A stretch of DNA of 64,000 nt, taken from positions 85,224,904 through 85,288,903 of the forward strand of contig NC_030678.2 in the NCBI RefSeq assembly GCF_000004195.4, read 5' to 3'. This document shows, one piece after another, positions 19,570-30,005 of this stretch. Origin of the DNA: Xenopus tropicalis (Eukaryota > Chordata > Amphibia > Anura > Pipidae). Position numbers and translations under genes: made by a program. The number at the start of each line of letters is the position of its first letter. Positions within the stretch are counted from its first letter, which is position 1. The notes beneath the pieces are model-generated. The model did not search any database. It was not told the DNA's origin and saw nothing but the letters and a program-made list of their open reading frames with translations.

Positions 19570-19644
19570 CAGGCACGGATTTGTGGCGAGGGGGGGTGGA
19601 GAAAGAGACACCCTTTGGGCACTGCAAAGTGAAATCCGGCGCTG
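19570..19644. mobile_element. 75-bp hAT micro-MITE with 8-bp duplication
   Basis: The ends CAGGCACGGATTT and AAATCCGGCGCTG are inverted repeats with 10 of 13 matches. Identical 8-mers CATTGATC flank it at 19562-19569 and 19645-19652, and the identity extends two bases further outwards on the left side of each copy. CAG...CTG ends with an 8-bp duplication are typical of hAT. Confidence 0.65.
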
Positions 19645-19999
19645 CATTGATCAATCCTTCTCTATCTTTTGTATGTATCTAGTTAATTTGGCCAGATCAG
19701 CAGCACTTCCATTGTACTTGAATACTTATTTAGCCATGGAGTGCTCTTGCAACTTCTCTTTTTTGTTGGGACACATGAGGGATGTAAAACTGAATAATAC
19801 AAAAGTTGTATAGCAGTTTATTTTTTAAAGCATGGAGGTAAATAAAACCCACAGATCTAATAGTAGTCAAGTAAGAAATGTATTTGTAGGTATTCCTAGT
19901 GGAATTAATGAAGAATTTAGGTTCCGTGCCTTTTTGTGCCATGATTTTTGTTAAAATTGTAAAACATAATTAGATTTGCCACATTAATGCCACCTAACG

Positions 20000-20425
20000 C
20001 TATATTTATTCAGCAGAAAGCTTTACTATACCTGAGTAAAACAGCCCTAGAAGCTCCCTCTGATAGAAGCTGCCATTTTAGCTTGGGTCTTGGTAGCTTC
20101 CTGCTGCAGTTATAGTTGTTGAAAGCTCAGATCACACATACCTAAGGGAGGGGGGAGTAAGTTCTTATGCATTCTTGTGGGAGTGGGGAGCAGGAAAAGA
20201 CAGGGGGAGAGGCAGATAGGAGAGAACTGAGCAGACTTGGTCCCCAAACCTGAAGGAGCCCTAAAAGTGAGGAAGTCTGATACCGAAGAACATGTTCCCA
20301 AAAAAGGAGACAAGAAATCCTGTGTTTCTTTTGATAGAGGACTCAATGCAGCATTTCTGTGAGTGCTTATGGCTGTATTTACATAGATAAAGCTTAGATA
20401 GTTTTTACCTTTCCTTCTCCTTTAA
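20000..20425. mobile_element. 5'-truncated T2-type MITE
   Basis: The right end TTTACCTTTCCTTCTCCTTTAA (20405-20425) is a T2-type terminus with TTAA. Interior blocks such as GAAAGCTCAGATCACAC and GGAAGTCTGATACCGAAG fit a common frog T2 subfamily. The left terminus is missing, so the start is approximate. Confidence 0.5.
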
Positions 20426-21111
20426 AGTATCTGAGTAGTCTAATTGAATAGTATTAAGTCAAAGCATTTAATATACAGTATATACACACTGCTCTAAAAA
20501 TAGGATCCCATGAATTAATGTGCTTGATATAAGCTTTAAATAAACGTGTGACTGTTGAAGTAAAAAAAAAAAGTTTGGGTGATATTGAAACCTTGAACCT
20601 TGATAACATTTTACATGGCTGTATTTTTTAAATAAAGTTACTTTTAACTTAAAGCTACGGGTATTTATGAAAAGAAGCCTACATTTGCATTAAAACATTT
20701 TGTTGCCCAGAAGAAGTCCAGGAAGGCAAAAGAAAGAACTGGGGTAAAACAGGTTGGTGATTTTGATGTGCCCAGGACCTACAGGCCTGCGTCATTCCAC
20801 TGAAAAAGCAGGACGCAATCTTGAAATGCAATGAAACTTCTAGAATATAAAAATGTTCCTAATAGACATGACAAAGTGAATGGGAAGCCCATTACACAGA
20901 GATATTGCATTAGTAAATGTTCAGAAAAGTGTTATTGCTAAGGCATGTGTGCAGCATAGTTCCTTGTGATTTTAGTAAAGCATTGTTATTTCCAGGATCT
21001 GGGCTTTTGTACAATTGTTGTTTGTTGTGGTTAAAGCCATTTTGCGTGAAACATCTTTAGGGATTACCTTTGGATGGCAATTTTTAAGATATTTACATTT
21101 AATCTTAAGCA
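20426..21111. other. Unique DNA, nothing recognised
   Basis: AT-rich sequence with an A-run near 20560; no coding or repeat signature. Confidence 0.5.
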
Positions 21112-21735
21112 TTAAAGGGGCCTGTCACCCTAAGAAATAATTCAAAATTCTTTTCTGTTGGGTTAGGCAAGCATAATAAACTTCACTTACACTATATAAA
21201 TGATTTAAATCTCGTTTTCCTCAGTGTTGTAACTACAGCAAGCAGGCATGCGCCATTTTGTTAGTAAGGAAAGGTTTACATTATGCCATTATGTGCTTGA
21301 ACAGGCACCTGATGCCCATGCACTGGCTACACAAATAGATGGTGAGGAGAGAGGGGGAAAGAGAGCGGTGAATGGAAAGTAAAAGTAATTATCTGCCCTG
21401 CCTCCTAAGGCATAGAGGCCAGGCAGGCAATATATGATTGACAGCTAGAATGTTTAAATGCTTTTATAATGTCTATGGATATGTTAATAAAAAAATTAGT
21501 TTGAATTTAATGTTTAATATGAACAGGGCTTTTATTATACAGCTAGGCACAGTTAGGCATTCACTTACTGCATACCTACCTCATCCCCTGCCCCCCATAT
21601 GTATTTGTGCCACTGACTTGATTCACAATGCATGGAGGTCTCTCATTTGCTCTCTCATCTGGCTGAGCAACTTTCTTCTGCTCAATAGAGGATCTTGTAG
21701 AAGGAAAGCCTGCAACTAGATGGCCTTGTTTTTTA
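21112..21735. mobile_element. T2-type MITE, left end clear, right end lost
   Basis: TTAAAGGGGCCTGTCACCC at 21112 is a T2-type terminus. The following sequence to about 21550 looks like interior of the same repeat, with a TTTAAAG near 21738, but no inverted partner of the terminus is visible. The extent is approximate. Confidence 0.4.
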
Positions 21736-21739
21736 AAGC

Positions 21740-22609
21740 CATACATTTTTGGTTGAGCATTATTAAGACATGATATGAAATGCTACATAAGCTAACTCTA
21801 AAACATAAGCTACATAAGCTCACTCTAACACATTTGGAGGAAGCAAATAAATTGGTCTTTTATTGATTAGAGCATCTAAACATGGAAGTAAAATTGCATC
21901 CTTCAGCTTTGTAAAACAATGCTTATACATTAAGTGCCATTGATCTAGTGAATAATTTACATATTTATTCATAAAATAAACTTCTCTTTTATGAAGATGC
22001 AATATATAATTTATTCTTATTGTAACTTTAATCATGGCTCATTAATTAACCACTGCCTGGAAAAGTTAATAACCCACTGAATGTTTGCATGTGTTCATGC
22101 ATGGGTATTGATAGCTTTTCCAGAGTTCATTGATGACAAGTCGGGTGAACCAGAGCATTTGACAAAATGTAATATACTGCTCCGAAGAAGAATCTAATGG
22201 ATTTTACTTAACATGGTGTGAAGAAATGGTTAATGGAACATTAACTTTTCCATTCACTTAACCTCCCTTGACAGACAATGCCTCGTTTACTTTGCACTAC
22301 CTCTCATAGCTAGACAAACATGATTTTGATACATATACAAACAAAAAAGGGTCTCCCAGACTTTAAAGGATCTACCCAACCCTGATTCAACATTTTCATT
22401 GGATGCTGTTATGTGCTTATCACTTTTTGGGGCTCATTTTAACTATTACGTATTCTGAATTTTGTCATTTCTCTTTGTCATTTTTGTGCGGTCCCTTTTG
22501 ATCAATGGTCTATCCTCTGGAGCCATTTAATGGGTTGACTCCCTGGATCAGCACCTCCCCTTTCCTTTTTCTTGGGTGTCCTATCCTAGCTTCTTTACAT
22601 TTTATCACC
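21740..22609. other. Unique DNA, partly regulatory-like
   Basis: No coding sequence is seen. The stretch 22030-22260 is repeat-free with homeobox-type TTAATTAA and a GCATG-rich phrase, so conservation in other frogs would be worth testing. Confidence 0.35.
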
Positions 22610-22845
22610 ACTGAAAAGTTTTTTGCCTGGAAAATCATTTAAACATTAAATAAACCCAATAGGATTACTTTGCCACAAAAAAAGGATTCATGCAGCTTAG
22701 TCACCATCAAGTACAAGATACTGTTTTAAAATAACAGAGAAAAGGGAAATCATTTTTAAAAATGAGAATTATTTGCTTACAATGGGAGATGAGTTTCCTG
22801 TAATTCAAAGCCTCCTAACTAATGGGTTTCTGCATAAGGGAATTT
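22610..22845 (-). mobile_element. Degenerate mariner-like MITE copy
   Basis: Complementary to the 19187 copy: AAACCCAATAGGATT, CATCAAGTACAAGATACTGTT and ATGGGAGATGAGTTTCC follow its blocks in reverse order. It runs directly into the hAT half-element that follows. Confidence 0.55.
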
Positions 22846-23239
22846 CCACGTTTCGCCATTGGCGGATAGTTTCGCGAAACAGATGAAAAAATTTGCCGCG
22901 GAAAAATTGCTGCACGTCCAAAAATTGTCGCCAGCATCAAAAAAGAATAGTCGCGGGCATCAAAATAATAGCCATGCAACGAAATAATAGCCGAGGGTGA
23001 CAAATGAATAGCCATGCAACAAAATAATAGCCGCGCAACAAAATAATAGCTGCGGGTGACAAAAGAATAGCCGCGCGACAAAATAATAGCCACGGGCGAC
23101 AAAATAATAGCCGCGGGCGTCAAAAGAATAGTCGCACAACATTTTCGCTGTTTCGCTCATTTTTCGCCGTTTCACGGATCTTTTGAAAGATTCGCAAATT
23201 TTTCGGCGAATTGAAACGGAACAGATTTGCTCATCACTA
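22846..23239 (+). mobile_element. hAT-type MITE, right part only, with expanded minisatellite
   Basis: The right end ACAGATTTGCTCATCACTA (23222-23239) matches the TAGTGATGAGC family, and CGCCATTGGCGGATAGTTTCGCG near 22853 fits its interior. The left terminus is missing. The middle is taken up by a 19-21 bp repeat array (22930-23140). Confidence 0.7.
22930..23140 (+). repeat. 19-21 bp minisatellite inside the hAT MITE
   Basis: About ten imperfect units of the type AAAATAATAGCCGCGGGCGAC follow each other, varying at a few positions. Related but shorter runs occur in the sibling copies at 5958 and 45131. Confidence 0.8.
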
Positions 23240-23954
23240 GTCCCAGCATTTTTCCTTTTTTCATTTTTACTGAGTTGCAGAACTTTACCATAGGCTTGCA
23301 ATGTGAAAAATGTCCAGAGTAAAAACATTTTCATGACTTTTCACATTTGTAGACTCAACATGCCTCATCCCGTGTATTACAATTTGGAGAAAAAGGCTTA
23401 GAACCTCAGTAATCCTTTGGCTAATTAAGTTAAAATTAAAAGTTATAAGCAGAATAAAAGCACTTAAACTCATTAGCTAATTGTTTCCATTTTATTCTGC
23501 CTGGTTGTACTTAGAGTTCAGAGTGTTTTATTGCATTCATGTTCCATTGCATGTTTTAGATGCAATGTCCTGCATTTGATGTTTGTTCAAAGACAATAGA
23601 ATAAATAGTTTTTTTTGGAACTCACAAAATCACACTTAACACGTTAAAAATCGAAATAAATACAATATATGCTTTGCACTCAGCATACATTAAAGAAAAA
23701 CTATAACCAACAGATAATTTATATCATATTAAATGGTCTTAATATGATAAACTGGAATATATATCAGTAAATTTTGCCCTTTTATATCCTTCCCCGTTGA
23801 GCCTCCGTTTTGTGATGGGCTGTGTCCTTCCTCAGAGATCATCTGACAGGAAATAATGCAGAGACATTAATAGGGATTATGACTTATGTGTTTATCTTTA
23901 AATATACATTTGTGTGTTTATTTTGATGTTATGAGTATATATCTTGATTGTGTA
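23240..23954. other. Unique DNA with an isolated T2-type end at 23690
   Basis: TTAAAGAAAAACTATAACC at 23690 resembles a T2 left terminus, and the following 150 bp could be its interior; no right end was seen. The rest is not recognised. Confidence 0.4.
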
Positions 23955-26035
23955 TCTTGCCTGCAACATTTTTAGGTGATTTTCTGAAATGTCATAAAAA
24001 CCACTAATTTTAGGAAAGCTTTGCAGATTGGTACTTTGGTGTAGAAAGGACTCTTTACCCATGTTGGATTTGTCAGAATGTGTATTTTCCAAAAATATAT
24101 GGTTTTCTGGGGCTCTCTGTACAGTTAGTGGGTGTTACAGCACATAATACGCTGTCAGGGGGCTCTGCATGTAAAAGTTTAGTTGGCAGGCGAGAAATCC
24201 ACATGCGCTAATTTCATTTTGGGTTCAGTACATACCACAGACTTTGGTATATCTATGTATATTGGGCATCAAACTGTTCAGTAGACCATAGGTGTTCCTA
24301 TTTGGGGTGAATTGCCTTTGTATGTGTAACACCTATTTCAGCTCAATAGCTGTTTTCCCGGACTAGTACCAGTAGAACATGGGTTACACTGTACTCTCTT
24401 ACCCAGAATGGGCCTTCGCTAAGTGGAAGAGGAAGGTGAGGGTGTTTTGCAACTACACCTCTCTTGCTGCTATGCAGAAAAATGAAACCAGAGGGCGCCA
24501 GAGGTTCTAGCAAATAACAAAATGATAAGTGTTTATTGAACATCCACAGGGTTTACTTACAATACAGCTTCAGAGGCCATTGGTACATGCAACACATACC
24601 GAGTGTATATTCAGACTCACACTCTCCTGCGGGCAGACTGGCAGGAATCTCCCTTCACCTCTGCGACACACCCTGTAGTGGATCCCTCAGGGAATTCTCT
24701 ATCCTGATTCCCTATTCACTTGGATCCCTACACTACAGGCAATGTGGCCTGGGAGAACTATCTCCAGAAAAACTGCAAATCCTATGCAGGAGCTCATGCT
24801 GCTCATTCTATCTCAGCCCTAACTGCCTTACACTCCTAGAGTGTACTATAAAGGGAGCTACACCTGCCACTATCTAATGCCTCATTCACGGGGCCCTGTT
24901 CCCCGACTTCACTGGGCCTGGGCCCATGCCCTGGGCTCTCAGCACACATCCACCTTGTCCCTAAGGTGGAAGCAAACAACAGGAAGGTGCCACTCCTCTC
25001 CCAACACTATACCAAAGTCAGGCAGGATGTGGTCACTATACCTTCTAACCAATAGCACACATGTTAATGAACTCACTTAGATACATTCCCTTCTGCCCAG
25101 CAACTAAGGGAACTGAACCTGTAGGGATTTAAAGCCATAGGGACCATTTAACCCTATGGGTCCCTACATATGCAAGAAATTGTGTGAGATAAATGTGGCA
25201 AATTGCAACAGTTTTGTCATAAAAACTACTAACTAAGCTTTACAGATTGGCACTTTGGTGTAGAAAGGACTCTTACCCATGTTGGATTTGTCAGAATATT
25301 TACATTTCAAAAATATATGCTTTTCTGGGGGTCTCTGTACAGTTAGGGGGTCTTACAGTACATAATACACAGTCATTGGGCTTTTTTTGCAGAACTTGAG
25401 TTCGCAGCTGAGAAAATTCCTATGCACTGTTTTCATTTGAATTTCCTCTGTACACCATATACTAAATCTTTGAATATTGGGCATCAAACTGTTCAGTAGA
25501 CCGCTGGCATTCATATTGATGGTGATGTGTCATTATATGTTAGAAATGTCATAAGATAAATGTAGCAAATTGCAACAATTTTAGGCCTTTTTCAGAAAAG
25601 TCATAAAAACCAATAACTTTAGGAAAGCTTCCCAGATTGGTACTTTGGTGTAGAAAGTCTTCTTCACACATGTTGGATTTGTCAGAATGTGTACTTTCCA
25701 AAATGATATGGTTTTTAGGGGTCACCTTACATGTCTGCAGATTCTACCCCTCATAAAACTGCCATGTGTGTATGAATTAGGTAAAGGTAAACCATTAAAT
25801 TATTGCGCACAAGGTATATTTGGGGGGTCTCTACGTGCCATGTGCTTTGATAAACCTATATACAGTGGGCATCAAACTGTTTCATATTTAGGGTGTTTTA
25901 TATAGCTACCTTATGACCTGTAGAAAATAAGATGCTGCATAGTGTAAGTTTTGAGGTGATTTTTGGAAATGTCATAAAAATTGTCAAACTTAGGAAAGAT
26001 TTGCGGCTTGGTACCTTGGAATAAAAAGAGAGTGG
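23955..26035. repeat. Tandem array of about 370-390 bp units, split by a solo LTR
   Basis: Four diverged units share the anchors GATTGGTACTTTGGTGTAGAAAG (starting at 24026, 25245, 25635 and 26006) and GGGCATCAAACTGTTCAGTAGACC (24264, 25479 and 25867). Spacing is 390 and 371 bp between later units, and about 367 bp between the first two once the LTR insertion is removed. The last unit fades out near 26035. The repeat has no coding frame. Confidence 0.8.
24325..25168. mobile_element. Solo LTR, 844 bp, with 4-bp TATG duplication
   Basis: The segment starts TGTAACACC and ends GGGTCCCTACA, giving the TG...CA (TGTA...TACA) ends of an LTR. It is flanked by TATG at 24321-24324 and 25169-25172 and interrupts an otherwise continuous satellite unit. 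It has no internal retroviral coding sequence and no second LTR, so it is best explained as a solo LTR left by recombination. A minus-strand AATAAA near 24535 about 205 bp from the 24325 end hints at minus orientation. The 4-bp duplication does not separate Ty3/gypsy-type from endogenous retroviral origin. Confidence 0.72.
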
Positions 26036-26853
26036 ATTGTTGCACATTGGGTCAAGCAAAAAAAAACAAACAAAATGTAGGAAATTGTTAAATACTTTTG
26101 GGATTGAAAATGAATTCCAATATGTGCAAAATAAAAAATGCCTTCGCAAAGAAATCTGTCTTTTGCATTGGGGATATTTTATGTTGAAATGTTTAAATCA
26201 TTCTCCAAATTATGTCTGCAAGCCACAGAGGAAAGAAACCCTTAAGTAGTCCAGAGACCAGCTGGGGAACATGTTGCTGCTAGTTAAGGAAGATATTACC
26301 TACAGGCACTTGCTTGAGTCTTGAACTCTAAAATAAATAGGAGGTAACTGCTTGAAAAAGTATAAAAATAGTATAAATGGCATTTTTAAAAGTGAATCTA
26401 GCCTGAAACAGGTTGGCATATGGCACAATTCTCCATTTATAAAAAGCGCTGTAAATATATATGGAGCTATATTAAAAAGCTAAATCCATACATTTCTGAA
26501 TCAATATAATGTACTACACTCTACATAAATATTTTACTAGTTCAGTAGATGAGAACAGGGTCACATTACACATTCTGCAATCTTATGACTACATCAAATT
26601 TTGTTATTGCTGTAAAAAGAGGGTAGGTCAAAAGAACCATAGGAAAGAGGGCTATTAAACCTCGACAGAATGTAGACTTCATTTTTATATTACCGTGAAT
26701 GCTATGGGAGTTAAACTACGTACCACATATGTCTCTCTCTAACTCCAAATATTCTCTTGGACAGGAGATGTGGCTTTTGCAAATAGTTTCTGTGACCTTC
26801 AGGCTGTCCCATCTGCTGTTGGCAAGATTATCTTTCCATAGCATTGTGCTGTG
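26036..26853. other. Unique DNA, nothing recognised
   Basis: Motif-free open frames only; no repeat termini identified. Confidence 0.5.
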
Positions 26854-27774
26854 CAGGGCTGTCCAACTGGCGGCCCACCCACCTGGCCCCCCACCTGTCT
26901 GGTTGCTGTGACTGCTTCCCCTTTGTGTAAGCTTTAAATTGTATCAGTACTGAGATTAATTGGCCCCTGCATTGTTCACACCTCAGATTCAGGCTGTAAA
27001 CCCCTGTATTGTTTAAACTTGTAATGCCCTATACTGTTTGCACTTTTTAGTCCCTGCATTGTTCAGCCCCTGCATTGTTCACACTTCAGACAGACTGTAG
27101 GAGCAGTGCCAGCATTGTGTCACTGTATACTGCCTTTGTGTGGCATACACTGCTTGCCCTATGCTGTCTATGTGTGCCATACATGCAGACAGAGTATGGC
27201 ACACACAGGTAGCATAGGGCAGGAAGAGTATGGCACACAAAGGCAAGGTAGGCTTGAGTATGGCATACACATGCAGTACTCTGCCTGCCCTACCCTGCCT
27301 GTGTGCCATACTCTGCCTGCCCTATACTGCCTATGTGTCTTACTCTGCCTGCCCTATACTGCCTGTGGGAGGTGAACCTGGCATGAGTTTGTTCTGGCAG
27401 TTTGTTAGCATTTGGAAACAGTCATTATATGGTCCCTAAGGTGTTTAATTATATGCTGGGGGTTGCTGTGCTATCCACGGGGGAGGAGAAGGCATATGAA
27501 TTTAAGGGTGTGTCTTAATATGACATAATATAATTCTTTCAAAAATGAAAGATGGGGCTATCCCTACAGTGAGCACCAACCATATGGGTTTTTGCTGTGC
27601 TACCACCATTAATGTGGGTATGGTCTTAAAAGCTCTTGTGATAACATGGGTGTGGTTTGAAGTGGGTGTAGTTTAAAAAAGGGGAGTGGCCAAAACTGGC
27701 TTCCATTATCAGGCCTCCACCATGTAGGCCAGAAAAATTCTGGCCCTCGGTACCACAGAAGTTGGACAGCACTG
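26854..27774. mobile_element. Non-autonomous hAT (Charlie-like ends) with internal minisatellite
   Basis: The left end CAGGGCTGTCCAACTGG and the right end GAAGTTGGACAGCACTG are inverted with few mismatches, the style of hAT/Charlie termini. The flanking 8-mers no longer match. The interior has CTGCATTGTTCA-type repeats (26965-27080) and an inverted minisatellite (27115-27367). No transposase is present. Confidence 0.65.
27115..27367. repeat. Minisatellite of about 34 bp units with an inverted middle block
   Basis: Units of the type CATACTCTGCCTGCCCTATACTGCC read forward at 27115-27190 and 27273-27367. The block between (27191-27270) reads as their complement (GAGTATGGCACACACAGG, GCATAGGGCAGG). 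The whole can fold back on itself. Open frames rich in C and Y across it are artefacts. Confidence 0.75.
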
Positions 27775-28094
27775 GTGTAAGGCATTTAGTGGTGTGGTTT
27801 CCATGGGATGTCTGCTTTCCAGGGAAATGTTATGATTCATTCCTTAGAGAATAAAACTATGTCAAGACCTCAAATTGCTGTGGTTGCATTATTAATCCAT
27901 GCTAGGCAGCTTTCAGCCAGGAAGTTCTTATTTAAAATAATGTCTTTCAATAATATTTCATAAATTACTTTTTATTCAAATAAACAATAATAAACAGTAA
28001 TAGTTAGCATATAGCTCATTATGGTATCTAAAAAAATAGGGAATCGGGGTCATACAATAAAGGTGGCCATGCAAATTACAATAATGATCTTTCC
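27775..28094. other. Unique DNA with a short Harbinger-MITE end
   Basis: AAAGGTGGCCATGCAAATTAC at 28058-28080 resembles the left end of the AGGTGGCCATACAC MITEs but nothing else of the element follows. Confidence 0.4.
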
Positions 28095-28297
28095 TACATA
28101 ATAAGTTAGATTTAAAAAAGACGTACGTCCATCACGTTCAACCATAATGCCTATATACCTGTATAACCAGCCTAACTGCTAGTTGATCCAGAGGAAGGAA
28201 AAAAACTCCACCTGAAGCCTCTCTAATTTGCCGCAGAGGGGAAAAAATTCCTTCCTGACTCCAAGATGGCAATCGGACCAGTCCCTTGATCAACTAG

Positions 28298-28461
28298 TAC
28301 TAAGAGCTATCTCCCATAACCCTGTATTCCCTCACTTGTACTGAGAGCTATCTCCCATAACCCTGTATTCCCTCACTTGTACTGAGAGCTATCTCCCATA
28401 ACCCTGTATTCCCTCACTTGTACTGAGAGCTATCTCCCATAACCCTGTATTCCCTCACTTA
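28298..28461 (-). repeat. Four 41-bp repeats in the CR1 3' region
   Basis: Units starting TACTRAGAGCTATCTCCC begin at 28298, 28339, 28380 and 28421. The same repeat occurs six times in the copy at 62480-63148. Confidence 0.92.
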
Positions 28462-28677
28462 CTAAAAAGCCATCCAGCCCCTTCTTAAAGCTATCTAATA
28501 TATCAGCTAGTATGATTGATTCGGGGAGGGAATTCCACAGCTTCACAGCTCTCACAGTAAAAAATCCTTTCCGAATATTTAAATGGAACCTCCCTTCCTC
28601 TAAACGGAGTGGGTGCCCTCGTGTCCGTTGGAAGGACCTACTGGTAAATAAAACTTTAGAGAGGTTATTATATATAT

Positions 28678-29293
28678 TTATACATAGTCATTATGTCGCC
28701 TCTTCTCCAGTGTAGACAAACCCAACTTGGCCAGTCTTTCTTCATTACTGAGACTTTCCATAACCTTAACCAACTTAGTTGCCCTTCTCTGGACCCTCTC
28801 TAACTCAATCATGTCCCGTTTGAGCACTGGAGACCAAAACTGAACAGCATATTCTAGATGGGGCCTTACCAGCACTCTGTAAAGTGGAAGAAGAACACCT
28901 TCCTCTGTGAATCTATGCCCCTTTTAATACAGCTCAAAACCTTGTTTGCCCTTGCAGCTGCTGCCTGGCATTGCTTGCTACAGCCAAGTTTATTATCTAC
29001 AAGGACTCCAAGGTCCTTCTCCATTATGGATTTGCCTAGTGCAGCTCCATTAAGGGTATAAGTGGCTTACATATTTTTACATCCCAGGTTCATGACCTTA
29101 AATTTATCTATTTAAATCTCATCTTCCACTTAGCCGCCCAGATTGCGAGTTGGTCAAGATCCTGCTGCAAGGATGCCACATCCTGGATAGAATTGACTCG
29201 TCTGCAGAGTTTTGTGTCATCTGCAAACACTGATACATTACTTATAATACCCGCCCCTAAGTCATTTATGAACAAGTTAAACAAAAGTGAACC
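28678..29293 (-). pseudogene. CR1 ORF2 fragment (RT and C-terminal region)
   Basis: Two frames separated by a shift: an RT segment with the FADD catalytic motif (29293-29108) and a C-terminal segment (28875-28678). The endonuclease and the N-terminal part of the RT are absent. A stop truncates the first frame after KMRFK. It is non-functional. Confidence 0.85.
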
Positions 29294-29304
29294 ATTGGTT
29301 GCAG

Positions 29305-29400
29305 GAAAAGATTGTTTGTCCACTCAATTAAAGTTAAGAGCTGAATCATCAGATAAGGAGGTAGAAAAATACAATTCTAGCCCTATCTCATGATTCAGCA
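29305..29400. mobile_element. Degenerate palindrome related to the MITE core at 7652-7707
   Basis: GCTGAATCATCAGATAAGGAGGTAGAAA and the following TGATTCAGC echo the GAATCGGCAG...GGAGGTAGAAA...CTGCCGATTC core of the three-hairpin MITE. It is a short remnant adjoining the CR1 truncation point. Confidence 0.45.
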
Positions 29401-30005
29401 TTAACCTACTGCCAGTGGAAGAAGGGCCACTTTCTGATATAAACATGTGGCATTACCCTTAAAGGTAAAAGTTTTATCTTGAACCAACAAATGTTTTTTT
29501 TTATTGTAATATTGGTGTATAGGCATTGCATTGTACCTGAGTCTGAGCTTTCAGAAGGAGCTAGCGCTACACATAAGAACTGCTTTCAGGTAACCTATTG
29601 TTTCTCCTGCTCAGTATAGTTTGAATAGAACCCAAGTCGCATTGTAACAAAACAAGGTTTGTCCTGCTTGGGTCGTATTCTCATGTCTACCACTAGGTTG
29701 GGCACATAAGCATGTTAAGCAGCACATTTTTGATCATCTTTTTTGATCATTTTTCATCTCCATAATGCTGGAATCTTCTCCAGCCCTTATGTAACCTGCT
29801 TTTTGGAAAGGCAAGGGGATCTGGGTTATCAGAGCACAAGTCACATTGCTGAGGGCACCTAGGAAACAATCTGTTTCAAATTTAAATTAAAAAAATTAGC
29901 AATTTTAAAAAAATGGATTTCAATGCAGGATTCTGCTGGATAAGCTCTGTTAACTAATGCATTTGAAGAAAAAAAACATGTTTTCCCATGACAGTATTCC
30001 TTTAA
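29401..30005. mobile_element. T2-type MITE right end and flanking sequence
   Basis: CATGTTTTCCCATGACAGTATTCCTTTAA (29977-30005) is a T2-type right terminus ending in TTAA. Interior similar to this subfamily extends back to perhaps 29870; no left end was found. The part 29401-29870 is not otherwise recognised. Confidence 0.45.

Larger units (their letters stand above)
28095..29293 (-). mobile_element. 5'-truncated CR1 LINE, second family
   Basis: The minus strand carries reverse-transcriptase sequence at 29293-29108 ([20 protein letters not shown]) followed by the CR1 C-terminal region at 28875-28678 ([32 protein letters not shown]). A 3' untranslated region with four 41-bp repeats follows, with an end near 28095 resembling the terminal sequence of other CR1s. 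The truncation point lies inside the reverse transcriptase. Sequence differences from the 8342 element (ATKLV, STLEKRR, the 3' repeats) show it is a different subfamily, shared with 62480-63148. Confidence 0.88.

Noticed and set aside
22930..23140. CRISPR-like spacing of short repeats
   Set aside because: Units are directly adjacent without unique spacers, in a vertebrate MITE; it is a minisatellite.
22815..23334. Repetitive YYFVARGY-type frames
   Set aside because: They translate the 19-21 bp minisatellite in a MITE; there is no gene context.
27079..27439. Cysteine- and tyrosine-rich small protein frames
   Set aside because: Both strands are open because of the inverted minisatellite; not a secreted peptide gene.
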